64,000 nucleotides of DNA. Source: Aquabacterium sp. (GTDB lineage Bacteria > Pseudomonadota > Gammaproteobacteria > Burkholderiales > Burkholderiaceae_C). The DNA lies in the NCBI RefSeq assembly GCF_016234775.1, contig NZ_JACRAH010000027.1, positions 1 to 64,000 on the forward strand, given 5' to 3'. The notes under the pieces are model-generated. The model was not told the origin of the DNA and ran no database searches. It worked only from the letters and a program-made list of their open reading frames with translations. The translations under genes were made by a program, and so were the position numbers. Positions 39,588 to 52,164 of this stretch are shown piece after piece. Every line of letters starts with the position of its first letter. Positions within the stretch are counted from its first letter, which is position 1.

Positions 39588-40730
39588 ATGGCAAAACGCG
39601 ATTTTTACGAAGTTCTGGGCGTCGCCAAGGGCGCCTCGGACGACGACATCAAGAAGGCCTACCGCAAGCTGGCCATGAAGTTCCACCCTGACCGCAATCA
39701 GGGTGACAAGGCCAAGGAAGCCGAAGAGAAGTTCAAGGAGGTCAAAGAGGCCTACGAGATGCTCTCCGACCCCAAGAAAAAGGCGGCCTACGATCAATAC
39801 GGCCACGCTGGCGTGGACCCGAACATGGGTGCCGGCCGTGGTGGCCCTGAAGGCTTTGGCGGCTTTGCCGACGCCTTTGGTGACATCTTTGGCGACATAT
39901 TCGGCCAGGGTGGTGGTGGGCAGCGCCGTGGTGGTGGCCCGCAGGTCTACCGAGGCAGCGACTTGTCGTACGCCATGGAGATCACGCTGGAAGAAGCCGC
40001 CGCCGGCAAGGACACGCAGATCCGTATCCCCGCCTGGGACGAATGCGGCGTCTGCCATGGCTCCGGCGCCAAGCCCGGCACCAGCGCCAAGACCTGCCCG
40101 ACCTGTAATGGCTCCGGCACGGTGCACATGCGCCAGGGCTTCTTCAGCGTTCAGCAAAGCTGCCCGCATTGCCAGGGCACCGGCAAGGTGATCCCCGAGC
40201 CCTGCACGGCCTGTCATGGTCAGGGCCGCGTCAAGAAGACCAAGACGCTGGAAGTCAAGATCCCGGCCGGCATCAACGAAGGCATGCGCATCCGCTCGGC
40301 AGGCAACGGCGAGCCTGGCACCAATGGCGGCCCTCCTGGTGATCTGTACATCGAGATCCGCATCAAGCAGCACGACATCTTCGAGCGCGATGGCGACGAC
40401 CTGCACTGCTCGGTGCCCGTTCCGCTGACGTCGGCTGCGCTGGGTGGCAACATCGAAGTGCCCACGCTGGGTGGCAAAGCGGAGATCGAGATCCCCGAAG
40501 GCACGCAACATGGCAAGACCTTCCGCCTGCGCGGCAAGGGTATCAAGGGCATCCGCTCCAGCTACCCTGGCGATCTGTACTGCCACATCTCCGTGGAGAC
40601 CCCCGTCAAACTCACCGAGCACCAGCGCAAGCTGCTCAAGGAGCTGGACGAGTCCTTCAAAAAGGGCGGCGAAAAGCATTCACCCAACTCCAAGAGCTGG
40701 ACAGACCGCGTGAAGAACATCTTCAAGTAA
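39588..40730 (+). CDS. dnaJ: Co-chaperone DnaJ
   Basis: 380-residue type I Hsp40. The J domain (residues 1-70) contains the HPD triad ([10 protein letters not shown]); a Gly/Phe-rich linker follows; the four CxxCxGxG zinc repeats are [24 protein letters not shown] and CTACHGQG; then the C-terminal substrate-binding domains. The start at 39588 ([12 protein letters not shown]) is the family start; a longer frame back to 39528 is not used. It is followed by an intrinsic terminator. Confidence 0.97.
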   Translation: MAKRDFYEVLGVAKGASDDDIKKAYRKLAMKFHPDRNQGDKAKEAEEKFKEVKEAYEMLSDPKKKAAYDQYGHAGVDPNMGAGRGGPEGFGGFADAFGDIFGDIFGQGGGGQRRGGGPQVYRGSDLSYAMEITLEEAAAGKDTQIRIPAWDECGVCHGSGAKPGTSAKTCPTCNGSGTVHMRQGFFSVQQSCPHCQGTGKVIPEPCTACHGQGRVKKTKTLEVKIPAGINEGMRIRSAGNGEPGTNGGPPGDLYIEIRIKQHDIFERDGDDLHCSVPVPLTSAALGGNIEVPTLGGKAEIEIPEGTQHGKTFRLRGKGIKGIRSSYPGDLYCHISVETPVKLTEHQRKLLKELDESFKKGGEKHSPNSKSWTDRVKNIFK

Positions 40731-40753
40731 ACGCGCGCCACCTGACAAGACAT

Positions 40754-40784
40754 AGGCACCTGGAAAGGTGCCTTTTCCATTTTT
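40754..40784 (+). terminator. Intrinsic terminator after dnaJ
   Basis: AGGCACCT, a GGAA tetraloop, AGGTGCCT, then TTTCCATTTTT. It ends the heat-shock cluster and lies upstream of the next coding start. Confidence 0.9.
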
Positions 40785-40893
40785 GGACAGGGGTTTCCCC
40801 CGTGCGCTGCCTCAAGTTTGTGCACATGCTTGCCGAAATGCGAAAAGTACTGGTCCACGCGGGACCGGATCGCCATTTGTCATGCGAGGCGCC

Positions 40894-42540
40894 ATGGCCA
40901 TACAAACTTCTCCATCATTTCCCGGCATTCAGGCCCTGATCATCGACGACATGTCGGTACAGCAGTCCACACTGAAAGGCCACCTGGGCATGCTGGGCAT
41001 CGGCAAGGTCGATCTGGCCAGCACCGCTGAAGAAGCCACCAAGCTGATCAAACAACGGCGCTACAACCTGATCCTGTGCGACTACAACCTCAATCAGAAG
41101 ACGGACGGGCAACAATTGTTCGAGTACCTGCGAGACAACAGTCTTCTCGCGGCAGACTGCCTGTTCTTCATGATCACGGCAGAAAGCAACTATGCCTCGG
41201 TTGCCGCGGCCACCGAGCACAGCCCTGACGCCTACCTGCTCAAACCCGCCACGGCCGCTGATATCGGTGATCGCCTCAAGACCCAACTGGAAAAGCGCGC
41301 GGCCCTCTTGCCCATCTCTCAAAAGCAACTCAAGGACGACCTGCCGGGCGTACTGGGGGAATGCGACAACTTGATGGCGCAGCAAAATCGCTGGTTCATG
41401 CAGGCCCTGCAGATCAAGGGCCAAACGTTGCTCAAGTTGGGCAAAAACGATGAAGCCAAAGGCACCTATCGTGCGGCCCTGGAGAAAAGGCCGGAGCTGG
41501 TGTGGGCGCAGCTTGGCCTGGCTCGTGCGCACAAGGCAGCGGGCCAGTTCGACGAGGCCAAGCACCTGGCACAGCAGATCATCCAGTCCAGAGAAGGTGA
41601 AAAGAACGTCGCCGCCTACGACGTGGTGGCCGAGGCCCTGGAGGCGCAAGGTGACCCGCAGGCTGCCATGTGGGTTCTGCGGGATGCGGCCACCGTGGTG
41701 CCATCTGCCCGTCGTCAGCGCATCGCGGGCGAAAGTGCCTACCGCAACGGGGACCTCGACACCGCCAAGGAATTCCTGCACAAAGCCACCAAGGCCACCA
41801 AAGGCTCCGTGATCGCGCAAGCTCAGGACACGCTGCTGTTGGCGCAAACACTGGTTGACCTGGGGGAGTCCGCCGACGCGGTGAAGTTGCTGAAGGAGGC
41901 TGGCCCCGCCTACCAGACCAGCCCGACATTTGGCAACGTGGCGCTGGCTATCCAGGCCCAGGCAGAGTGCAAGGCAGGCAAGCCCGAAGAGGCCCAGAAA
42001 CTATTGGCGAAGGCCCGCGCCACCATGCGCAAGGGCCGTGCTGACTTCGCGTCGGTGGCGCTGGCCAAGGCCGAACTGATGAGTGGCAACGTGGAAGTTG
42101 GACTCAAACTGCTGAGCAGCACGATCAGTGCCGACCACGAGAATCCGCGCATCAAGCAGATGGTCAGCAACACGCTCCGAGAGACTGGTCACGAAGACAA
42201 GGTTCACGACATCGTCGACGCGGGCGCTGTGGAGCTGGAGAACCGCGTCAAGGATGCGAGGAAACTGTTCAGAGACAGCAAGATCGATGAAGCCGTACGC
42301 GCCATCGAAGGCGCCGTCCATGACTACCCCGAAAACACCGGTGTGTTGCTTCAAGCTGCCCAGCTCAACTGCATGGCGTTGCGCCTGAAAAAGGTGCACA
42401 ACTACGACATGATCGACCGCGTCCAACTCTACCTGACCCGCCTGGAAAAGCTCATGCCCACCAGCGACCGCGTCGTCATGATGCGCCGCTACTTCCGAGA
42501 AACCATGCTCGAGCTGGAAAAACAGCCCGCACAAGCCTGA
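40894..42540 (+). CDS. Response regulator with C-terminal TPR-like repeats (first copy)
   Basis: 548-residue cytoplasmic protein. The N-terminal receiver (about residues 12-130) has the acidic pair Asp18-Asp19 (LIIDDM), the phosphorylation site Asp63 (LILCDYNL) and the Lys of YLLKPA. The remaining 400 or so residues are TPR-like helical repeats, for example LGKNDEAKGTYRAALEKRPELVWAQLGLARA and CKAGKPEEAQKLL. There is no DNA-binding or enzymatic output domain, so protein-protein interaction is the likely output. The start at 40894 has GAGG just upstream; the ATG at 40882 is a possible alternative, but earlier ones overlap the terminator. Confidence 0.85.
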   Translation: MAIQTSPSFPGIQALIIDDMSVQQSTLKGHLGMLGIGKVDLASTAEEATKLIKQRRYNLILCDYNLNQKTDGQQLFEYLRDNSLLAADCLFFMITAESNYASVAAATEHSPDAYLLKPATAADIGDRLKTQLEKRAALLPISQKQLKDDLPGVLGECDNLMAQQNRWFMQALQIKGQTLLKLGKNDEAKGTYRAALEKRPELVWAQLGLARAHKAAGQFDEAKHLAQQIIQSREGEKNVAAYDVVAEALEAQGDPQAAMWVLRDAATVVPSARRQRIAGESAYRNGDLDTAKEFLHKATKATKGSVIAQAQDTLLLAQTLVDLGESADAVKLLKEAGPAYQTSPTFGNVALAIQAQAECKAGKPEEAQKLLAKARATMRKGRADFASVALAKAELMSGNVEVGLKLLSSTISADHENPRIKQMVSNTLRETGHEDKVHDIVDAGAVELENRVKDARKLFRDSKIDEAVRAIEGAVHDYPENTGVLLQAAQLNCMALRLKKVHNYDMIDRVQLYLTRLEKLMPTSDRVVMMRRYFRETMLELEKQPAQA

Positions 42541-42560
42541 GCGGGCTGACGAGACCCAAC

Positions 42561-43181
42561 ATGGAAGCCTCATCCTTCGCCCTCATCGCGCACGACCTGA
42601 AGAACGCCCTTGGTTCTCTGGAGGGGGAACTGGAGGGCCTGATCGACGACCCATCGCCTGCCATGGCGCACAGCGCCTACATGCGCTGCACGGAGTTGCG
42701 TCGACAGTTCGTGCAATTCCTCACGGTCTACGGCGCAGCAGGCGACATGCATGCCCATTGCGAAGACGAGTCACCCAAGGATGTGCTCGAACTGGTCTAC
42801 CGGGCAGGTCAGATCCGGCATTTGAGTTTGCCCAATGCGCCACGGGTAGTGCTGGAGGTCGGCGTGGACGCGCCCTCTTTCTGGTACTTCGACCAAAGAC
42901 TGGTGCACATGGCCCTGGATGCAGCCTTTCACAACGCCAGCAGATTTGCGCGCAGCCAGGTTACCCTGGGCTTGCGCGCACAGGACGGCTTCCTGGTTTT
43001 TGTCATCGATGATGACGGCCCCGGGCTGGGGGCTGCAGACCCATCTGCCGCATCGACTGGTCTTGGCACCGACCTATGCCAGGCAGTGGCCCAAGCACAT
43101 CGAAGCGGTGAACGCCGGGGACGCATCGATCTGCAGAACCGGCCGGAAGGTGGCGCACGGTTCGAACTATGGCTCCCATGA
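42561..43181 (+). CDS. Short soluble histidine kinase-like protein
   Basis: 206-residue protein with no sensor or membrane segment. The H-box is at the very start (SFALIAHDLKNALGSLEGEL, His11); the ATPase domain has an N-box-like ALDAAFHNASRFA, G1 IDDDGPGLG and a G2-like STGLGTDLCQAV, ending GGARFELWLP. It is 20 bases after the first receiver-TPR gene and 116 before the second, so it is the probable phosphodonor for one or both. How it receives a signal is unknown. Confidence 0.8.
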   Translation: MEASSFALIAHDLKNALGSLEGELEGLIDDPSPAMAHSAYMRCTELRRQFVQFLTVYGAAGDMHAHCEDESPKDVLELVYRAGQIRHLSLPNAPRVVLEVGVDAPSFWYFDQRLVHMALDAAFHNASRFARSQVTLGLRAQDGFLVFVIDDDGPGLGAADPSAASTGLGTDLCQAVAQAHRSGERRGRIDLQNRPEGGARFELWLP

Positions 43182-43297
43182 TTTGGCCTGCCGAGCACGC
43201 ACTTTTTCACGGATGCAGCGCTCGCCAACATGAGAAAGTCGGCATATTCGTCGATTAGGCCGTTTGCCGATTCGACCCGCTACCGCAGGCGAACGCC

Positions 43298-44965
43298 ATG
43301 AACTTCCCGACAATCGCGTCCAGTTCTCAGTCGCAGTCAGGTATCCCTGTCACGGACCTGAGCACCTGCCGTGCATTGATCATCGACACCAACCAGACCT
43401 CGCGCAGCATCTTGCGCTCGATGCTGGCCGATCTCGGGCTGCAAAGCATTGTTCAAGCAGGCAAGATCAGCGATGCACGACGCGCCCTTGAACACCAGAC
43501 ATTTGACGTGGTCTTGTGCGACTACCACTTCGATGACTCCAACATGACCGGGTCGGACCTGCTGGACGACCTGCGTCGCGCGCAACTACTGCCCTATGCC
43601 ACCGTGTTCGTGATGGTCACCGGTGAAGCGTCTTATGTGAAGGTGGCGGAGGCCGCCGAGTCGGCGCTGGACAGCTACCTGCTCAAACCGCACAACTCCA
43701 ATACCTTGGCGCAACGGCTGCACATGGCACGCCATCGTAAGGTGGTGCTGTCCAACATCTTCGAAGCCATCGAGCGCGAGGAGTTCGGTATCGCTGCCGA
43801 GTTGTGTCTGCAGCGCTTTGCCAATCGTGGCGAATACTGGGTCTACGCGGCTCGCATCGGTGGCGAGTTGCTGTTGCGACTGGGGCGTCACGAAGAGGCC
43901 CGCAAGCTCTTTCAGGCGCTCGACGAGATCAAGGCCATGCCCTGGGCTCGCCTGGGCATCGCCCGCGCGCAACTGGAAGGTGGCCATGCCGCACCTGCAC
44001 GGCGCACGCTGGAAAGCCTGCTGTCGGAGAACCCGACGTTCGCCGATGCGTATGACGTCATGGGGCGTGCGCAGTTGCAGGCAGGCTCTTTTGAAGAGGC
44101 CTACGAGACCTATCAGCACGCGGCGGAGATCACGCCCTCGTCCATCGGGCGCCTCCAGAAGGTGGGCATGCTGGCCTACTACCTCGGGCGCAATGACGAA
44201 GCTTCACGAAGCCTGGAGCGTGCGGCCAGTCTGGGTGTCACGTCGAAGATGTTCGACTTCCAGAGCCTGGTCATGCTGGCCCAGATTCGCTTCGAGCAAA
44301 AAGACTACAAGGGTGTCCAGCGTTGTCTGAGCAACCTTCAGCATGCGTTCGAGAAGCAATCCAACAGTGGGCGCCTGCGTCGCATGACGGCCCTGGTCAA
44401 CGTGCTGGCGCTGATGCTGCAAAGACAAGTGGCTGAGGTGGTGCGCCTGATCAAGGACATGTCGACCGACTTCGACCAGCCTGACTACGACTTTGAGGCT
44501 GCCGGCAACATGCTGGGCCTGCTGACCAGACTGCGCAATAGCGAACTGGAACTGCCAGATGCGGAGTTGTGGGTGCAGCGCCTGTCATCGCGGTTCTGCA
44601 TTTCCAAGCCCACAACCGACTTGCTGGCCATGTCAGTGGCCAGTTACGAGCCCTATTTCGAGGCCGTCCACGCTGCCTACAAGGCCGTCGTAGAGCACGC
44701 AGAAAAAGCCATGGGCCAGGCCAAGGAAGGCTCACCCGCCACAGGCATCAAGACCTTGCTGGTGCATGGCTCCAAGACCCAGAACGCCAAGTTGCTGGAT
44801 CTCGCGGAGATGGTGCTCAATCGCTATCGCGGCCAGATCAAGGACGCCGAGATCCTCGCCGAGATGGTGCAGGACATGCGCAGCAAGTTCTGCCGAGCCA
44901 GCGCCCATGTTCAGTTGGGCGCCAACTCGGGTCGTCAGGCCGGCGGACTCAATCTGCGCAGTTGA
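43298..44965 (+). CDS. Response regulator with C-terminal TPR-like repeats (second copy)
   Basis: 555-residue protein with the same layout as the protein at 40894: a receiver (about residues 24-145) with phosphorylation site Asp75 (VVLCDYHF) and Lys in YLLKPH, then a long TPR-like region (LGRHEEARKLFQALDEI; AGSFEEAYETYQHAAEI; LGRNDEASRSLERAASL). The acidic pair is altered: Asp30 is followed by Thr31 (LIIDTN) where the first copy has Asp-Asp, so metal binding and phosphorylation may differ. The two are likely paralogues arisen by local duplication. Confidence 0.85.
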   Translation: MNFPTIASSSQSQSGIPVTDLSTCRALIIDTNQTSRSILRSMLADLGLQSIVQAGKISDARRALEHQTFDVVLCDYHFDDSNMTGSDLLDDLRRAQLLPYATVFVMVTGEASYVKVAEAAESALDSYLLKPHNSNTLAQRLHMARHRKVVLSNIFEAIEREEFGIAAELCLQRFANRGEYWVYAARIGGELLLRLGRHEEARKLFQALDEIKAMPWARLGIARAQLEGGHAAPARRTLESLLSENPTFADAYDVMGRAQLQAGSFEEAYETYQHAAEITPSSIGRLQKVGMLAYYLGRNDEASRSLERAASLGVTSKMFDFQSLVMLAQIRFEQKDYKGVQRCLSNLQHAFEKQSNSGRLRRMTALVNVLALMLQRQVAEVVRLIKDMSTDFDQPDYDFEAAGNMLGLLTRLRNSELELPDAELWVQRLSSRFCISKPTTDLLAMSVASYEPYFEAVHAAYKAVVEHAEKAMGQAKEGSPATGIKTLLVHGSKTQNAKLLDLAEMVLNRYRGQIKDAEILAEMVQDMRSKFCRASAHVQLGANSGRQAGGLNLRS

Positions 44966-44995
44966 GCGCAGCACCGTGCCAAGGCGGCCGCAGGC

Positions 44996-47260
44996 TTACT
45001 TGTCCGCCGCAACGCAATCCACGTAATAACGCACACCGCCACCAGGCAACTCTTCGGCCACCAGGCCGTGCACGTCTGTGGCGAAGCCCGGGAAGGCCGC
45101 GTTGAAGTCACGTGCGAACTTCAGGAAGTCCACGATCTTCTTGTTGAAACGCTCGCCGGGGATCAGCAGCGGGATGCCGGGGGGGTATGGCGTCAGCAAA
45201 GCGGTGGTGATGCGCCCTTCCAGCTTTTCGATGTCCACGCGCTCGGTCTGACGACGGGCGATGCAGGCATAGGCGTCCGACGGCTTCATGGCAGGCTCCA
45301 GGCCCGACAGGTACACCTCGGTCGTCAGGCGGGCGATGTCCCCCTTGGCATAGGCCTCGTGCACGCTCTGGCACAGGTCCTTCAAACCCATGCGCTCGTA
45401 CTTGGGGTACTTCTTGCAGAAGTCCGGCAGGATGCGCCACAGGGCGACGTTCTTGTCGTAGTCATCCTTGAACTGCTGCAAGGCCGTCAGCATGGTGTTC
45501 CAGCGGCCTTTGGTGATGCCGATGGTGAACATGATGAAGAAGGAGTACAGGCCCGTCTTCTCGACCACCACACCGTGCTCGGCCAGGTACTTGGTGACGA
45601 TGGATGCAGGGATACCGGTTTTGGCAAACTTGCCCGACACATCCAGGCCCGGCGTGATGATGGTGGACTTGATCGGGTCCAGCATGTTGAAGCCGTCGGC
45701 CAGGTTGCCGAAGCCATGCCACTTCTCGTTGGCCTTGAGCACCCAGTCCTCGGGCTTGCCGATGTCGTCGGCGGCAATCTTGTCCGGGCCCCAGACCTTG
45801 AACCACCAGTCCTTGCCGTATTCCTTGTCCACCTTGCGCATGGCACGGCGAAAGTCCAGCGCTTCGCGGATGCTTTCTTCCACCAAGGCGGTGCCACCCG
45901 GCTCTTCCATCATGGCCGCCGCCACGTCGCACGACGCGATGATCGCGTACTGCGGCGAGGTCGAGGTGTGCATCAGGTAAGCCTCATTGAAGAGGTTGCG
46001 GTCCAGCTTGACGTTCTGCGAATCCTGCACCAGCACGTGCGAGGCTTGCGAGATACCGGCCAGCAGCTTGTGGATGGACTGCGTGGAATACACCACGGCC
46101 TCCTTCGGGCGCACGCGGCCCTTGCCCATGGCGTGGTACATGCCGTAGAACTTGTGGAAGGCGGCGTGCGGCAGCCAGGCTTCGTCGAAGTGCAGGTTGT
46201 CGATCCAGCCGTCCAGCGTGGCCTTGATGGCCTCGGTGTTGTAGAGCACGCCGTCATAGGTGCTCTGCGTGAGCGTCATGATGCGCGGCTTGGCCTTCTT
46301 GGGGTCCACGCCCTTGAGCAAGGGGTTGGCGGCGATCTTCTTGCGGATGGTGGCCGGCTCAAACTCGCTCTTGGGAATGGGGCCGATGATGCCGTAGTGG
46401 TTGCGCGTGGGCGTCATGAACACGGGGATGGCCCCGGTCATGATGATGCTGTGCAGGATGGACTTGTGGCAGTTGCGGTCCACCACCACGATGTCGTCGG
46501 GCGCCACGGTGTGGTGCCACACCATCTTGTTGGAGGTGGACGTGCCGTTGGTGACGAAAAAGCAGTGGTCGGCATTGAAGATGCGCGCGGCGTTCTTCTC
46601 GGACTCGTAGATCGGGCCGGTGTGGTCCAGCAACTGGCCGAGCTCTTCCACGGCATTGCACACGTCGGCGCGCAGCATGTTCTCGCCGTAGAACTGGTGG
46701 AACATCTGGCCCACGGGGCTCTTGAGGAAAGCCACGCCACCGGAGTGCCCTGGGCAGTGCCAGGAGTAGGAGCCGTCCTGCGCGTAGTCCATCAGCGCCT
46801 TGAAGAACGGTGGCGCCAGGCCGTCGAGGTAGCTCTTGGCTTCACGGATGATGTGACGCGCCACGAACTCGGGCGTGTCCTCGAACATGTGGATGAAGCC
46901 GTGCAGCTCGCGCAGAATGTCGTTGGGAATGTGCTCGGACGTGCGCGTTTCGCCGTACAGGTAGATCGGGATGTCCGCGTTCTTGAAGCGGATCTGCTCG
47001 ATGAACTTGCGCAGATTCAGCACGGCGGGATCCAGCTCGGGGCCCGGCGTGAACTCCTCGTCGTCAATCGACAGGATGAAGGCGCTGGCGCGGCTTTGCT
47101 GCTGGGCGAACTGAGCCAGGTCACCGTAACTGGTCACGCCCAGTACTTCGAATCCCTCTTTCTCGATGGCCTCAGCCAAGGCACGGATGCCGAGACCGGA
47201 CGTGTTCTCGGAGCGGTAGTCTTCGTCGATGATGACAATCGGAAAGCGGAAACGCAGCAT
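44996..47260 (-). CDS. Orn/Lys/Arg decarboxylase (class I, large)
   Basis: 754-residue PLP-dependent decarboxylase producing a polyamine or diamine. The N-terminal wing domain (about residues 1-130, FPIVIIDEDYRSENTSG) precedes the PLP core: WHCPGHSGGVAF, VVVDRNCHKSILHS, LHFDEAWLPHAAFHKFY and the PLP lysine in STQSIHKLLAGISQ. The length and alignment of blocks fit biodegradative arginine decarboxylase best, but lysine or ornithine specificity cannot be excluded. No antiporter gene is adjacent. Confidence 0.88.
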   Translation of the reverse strand: MLRFRFPIVIIDEDYRSENTSGLGIRALAEAIEKEGFEVLGVTSYGDLAQFAQQQSRASAFILSIDDEEFTPGPELDPAVLNLRKFIEQIRFKNADIPIYLYGETRTSEHIPNDILRELHGFIHMFEDTPEFVARHIIREAKSYLDGLAPPFFKALMDYAQDGSYSWHCPGHSGGVAFLKSPVGQMFHQFYGENMLRADVCNAVEELGQLLDHTGPIYESEKNAARIFNADHCFFVTNGTSTSNKMVWHHTVAPDDIVVVDRNCHKSILHSIIMTGAIPVFMTPTRNHYGIIGPIPKSEFEPATIRKKIAANPLLKGVDPKKAKPRIMTLTQSTYDGVLYNTEAIKATLDGWIDNLHFDEAWLPHAAFHKFYGMYHAMGKGRVRPKEAVVYSTQSIHKLLAGISQASHVLVQDSQNVKLDRNLFNEAYLMHTSTSPQYAIIASCDVAAAMMEEPGGTALVEESIREALDFRRAMRKVDKEYGKDWWFKVWGPDKIAADDIGKPEDWVLKANEKWHGFGNLADGFNMLDPIKSTIITPGLDVSGKFAKTGIPASIVTKYLAEHGVVVEKTGLYSFFIMFTIGITKGRWNTMLTALQQFKDDYDKNVALWRILPDFCKKYPKYERMGLKDLCQSVHEAYAKGDIARLTTEVYLSGLEPAMKPSDAYACIARRQTERVDIEKLEGRITTALLTPYPPGIPLLIPGERFNKKIVDFLKFARDFNAAFPGFATDVHGLVAEELPGGGVRYYVDCVAADK

Positions 47261-47451
47261 GGCCAGCAGTACCTTTGAGGTGCGAAACGGGAGCGGAAAT
47301 TCGAAAAGTCCACGAAAAGTCCGCGCAGTTTAGGGGTTTCAGCCCCCTATTTGTTTGATCTGGTGGACAAGTTTTCCTTCAAACCCCCTGGACTGTGGCC
47401 AGGCGCCGGTTTTCGGTCGTAAACTTATCCACCGAAAGGGGGAAGACGCCC

Positions 47452-47883
47452 ATGAGCGAGTCGACTCTTTGGTGGATTGTGGCTGCGTTTTTTGGCAGCC
47501 TCGAACTGCTCTCTGGTTCGCTGTACCTGCTGATACTGGCCTTTGGTGCAGTAGGCGCGGCGCTGTGCGCCCTTTCCGGTCAATCCCAAAACGTGCAATT
47601 CGTCGTCGCCGCATTGGTGGGTGGCGGTGGCGTGCTGTTCTGGCATCGCCAACTGCTCAAGCGCGGCCCCATCGACACTGAGGGTTATACGACGACAGGT
47701 CTTGATCACCTGGATGTGGGCGAGGAAGTGTCTGTCGCAGGCTGGGGGCCAGACGGTACCGCTCAAGTCGTCTATCGCGGCAGCGCCTGGATGGCCAGGC
47801 ACCACGGCCCACATGTTCCTCAGACGGGGCCCCACCGCATTCGCGCCATCGAGAGTTGTTATCTCGTGCTCGAGCCGATCTGA
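47452..47883 (+). CDS. NfeD-like membrane protein
   Basis: 143-residue protein with two or three N-terminal hydrophobic segments (LWWIVAAFFGSLELLSGSLYLLILAFGAV; FVVAALVGGGGVLFW) and a C-terminal OB-fold-like domain (VGEEVSVAGWGPDGTAQVVYRG), the layout of short NfeD proteins. These normally accompany a stomatin/SPFH gene in one operon. Here the next gene encodes a DUF2237 protein, so the usual partner must be elsewhere or absent. The start at 47452 has GGGGGAAG upstream. Confidence 0.8.
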   Translation: MSESTLWWIVAAFFGSLELLSGSLYLLILAFGAVGAALCALSGQSQNVQFVVAALVGGGGVLFWHRQLLKRGPIDTEGYTTTGLDHLDVGEEVSVAGWGPDGTAQVVYRGSAWMARHHGPHVPQTGPHRIRAIESCYLVLEPI

Positions 47884-47905
47884 ACCTGCCGGACAAACAA
47901 ACATC

Positions 47906-48304
47906 ATGGGTGTGGAACTGACCTCCGGACGCAATGTGCTGGGAGGCCCCTTGCGTGCCTGCTCCTTCGATCCGCTGACAGGCTTCTTCCGGGATGGCTG
48001 CTGCCGCACGCGCGGCGAAGATGAAGGTCAACACGTGATCTGCGCACGTGTGACCCAGGAGTTCCTGAGCTACTCCCTGAGTCGGGGCAACGACCTGATC
48101 ACGCCCCGCCCTGAATGGCGTTTTGCGGGCTTGAAGCCAGGCGATCGCTGGTGTCTGTGTGCCGCACGCTGGCTGGAAGCCTGGAAAGCCGGCGTCGCAC
48201 CACCCGTCGTGCTGGAGAGCACCCATGAAAAGGCCCTTGAGGTGGTCCCGTTGGACGTGCTGCAGGCCTATGCCTACCAGCCAGTGAGGCCCGACAGCGC
48301 CTGA
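47906..48304 (+). CDS. DUF2237 family protein
   Basis: 132-residue cytoplasmic protein of a conserved family without established function. Landmarks are NVLGGPLRACSFDPLTGFFRDGCC, HVICARVTQEFL, RGNDLITP, KPGDRWCLCAARWLEA and APPVVLESTHEKAL. Several conserved cysteines (CS, CC, CA, CLC) hint at metal or redox chemistry. It starts 22 bases after the NfeD-like gene and is convergent with def. Confidence 0.9.
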   Translation: MGVELTSGRNVLGGPLRACSFDPLTGFFRDGCCRTRGEDEGQHVICARVTQEFLSYSLSRGNDLITPRPEWRFAGLKPGDRWCLCAARWLEAWKAGVAPPVVLESTHEKALEVVPLDVLQAYAYQPVRPDSA

Positions 48305-48325
48305 ACGCAGCGGACAGGCTTGGCC

Positions 48326-48862
48326 TCAATCTTCCTGCAGGGCTTCCAGTTCGGGAAAGAGCACCGAGGTGTAGCCAAATTGCCTGAAATCCCGCACCCG
48401 CATGGGGTAGAGCTTACCGATCAGGTGATCGCACTCGTGCTGCACGACCCTGGCGTGAAAGCCCTCCGCTTCGCGGTCGATGGGCTGACCGAGCTGGTCG
48501 AAGCCCTGGTAGCGAATCCTGGCAAAACGCGGCACCACGCCACGCAAGCCCGGAACCGACAGACAGCCTTCCCAGCCGTTTTCTTCTTCGTCCGACAGCG
48601 GCGTGATGATCGGGTTGATCAGCACGGTTTCAGGCACAGGGGGTGCATCTGGATAGCGCTGGCTGCGACCAAAACCGAATATCACCACCGACAGGTCCAC
48701 GCCGATCTGCGGCGCCGCCAGACCGGCGCCCTGCGCATGGGCCATGGTGTCCTTGAGATCCTGGATCAGCGCGTGTAGTTCGGGCGTGTCAAAGGCCTGA
48801 ACGGGCTCGGCCACCTTGAGCAAGCGGGGATCACCCATCTTCAGGATCTCGCGGATGGCCAT
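48326..48862 (-). CDS. def: Peptide deformylase
   Basis: 178-residue metalloenzyme removing the formyl group from new proteins. The three motifs are [18 protein letters not shown] (Cys ligand) and HECDHLIG (two His ligands and catalytic Glu). Full length. It is 12 bases downstream of ligA on the same strand, the last gene of smc-zipA-ligA-def. Confidence 0.96.
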   Translation of the reverse strand: MAIREILKMGDPRLLKVAEPVQAFDTPELHALIQDLKDTMAHAQGAGLAAPQIGVDLSVVIFGFGRSQRYPDAPPVPETVLINPIITPLSDEEENGWEGCLSVPGLRGVVPRFARIRYQGFDQLGQPIDREAEGFHARVVQHECDHLIGKLYPMRVRDFRQFGYTSVLFPELEALQED

Positions 48863-48874
48863 GGCTCGTGTTCC

Positions 48875-52151
<3,277 letters not shown>

Positions 52152-52164
52152 TATTGATGTTTCC

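Noticed and set aside
40768..40893. Earlier start for the first receiver-TPR gene
   Set aside because: It would overlap the dnaJ terminator, and the added residues are unlike any receiver N-terminus.
45068..47278. 736-codon plus-strand open frame opposite the decarboxylase
   Set aside because: Same mirror effect; the true protein on the minus strand has complete PLP motifs.
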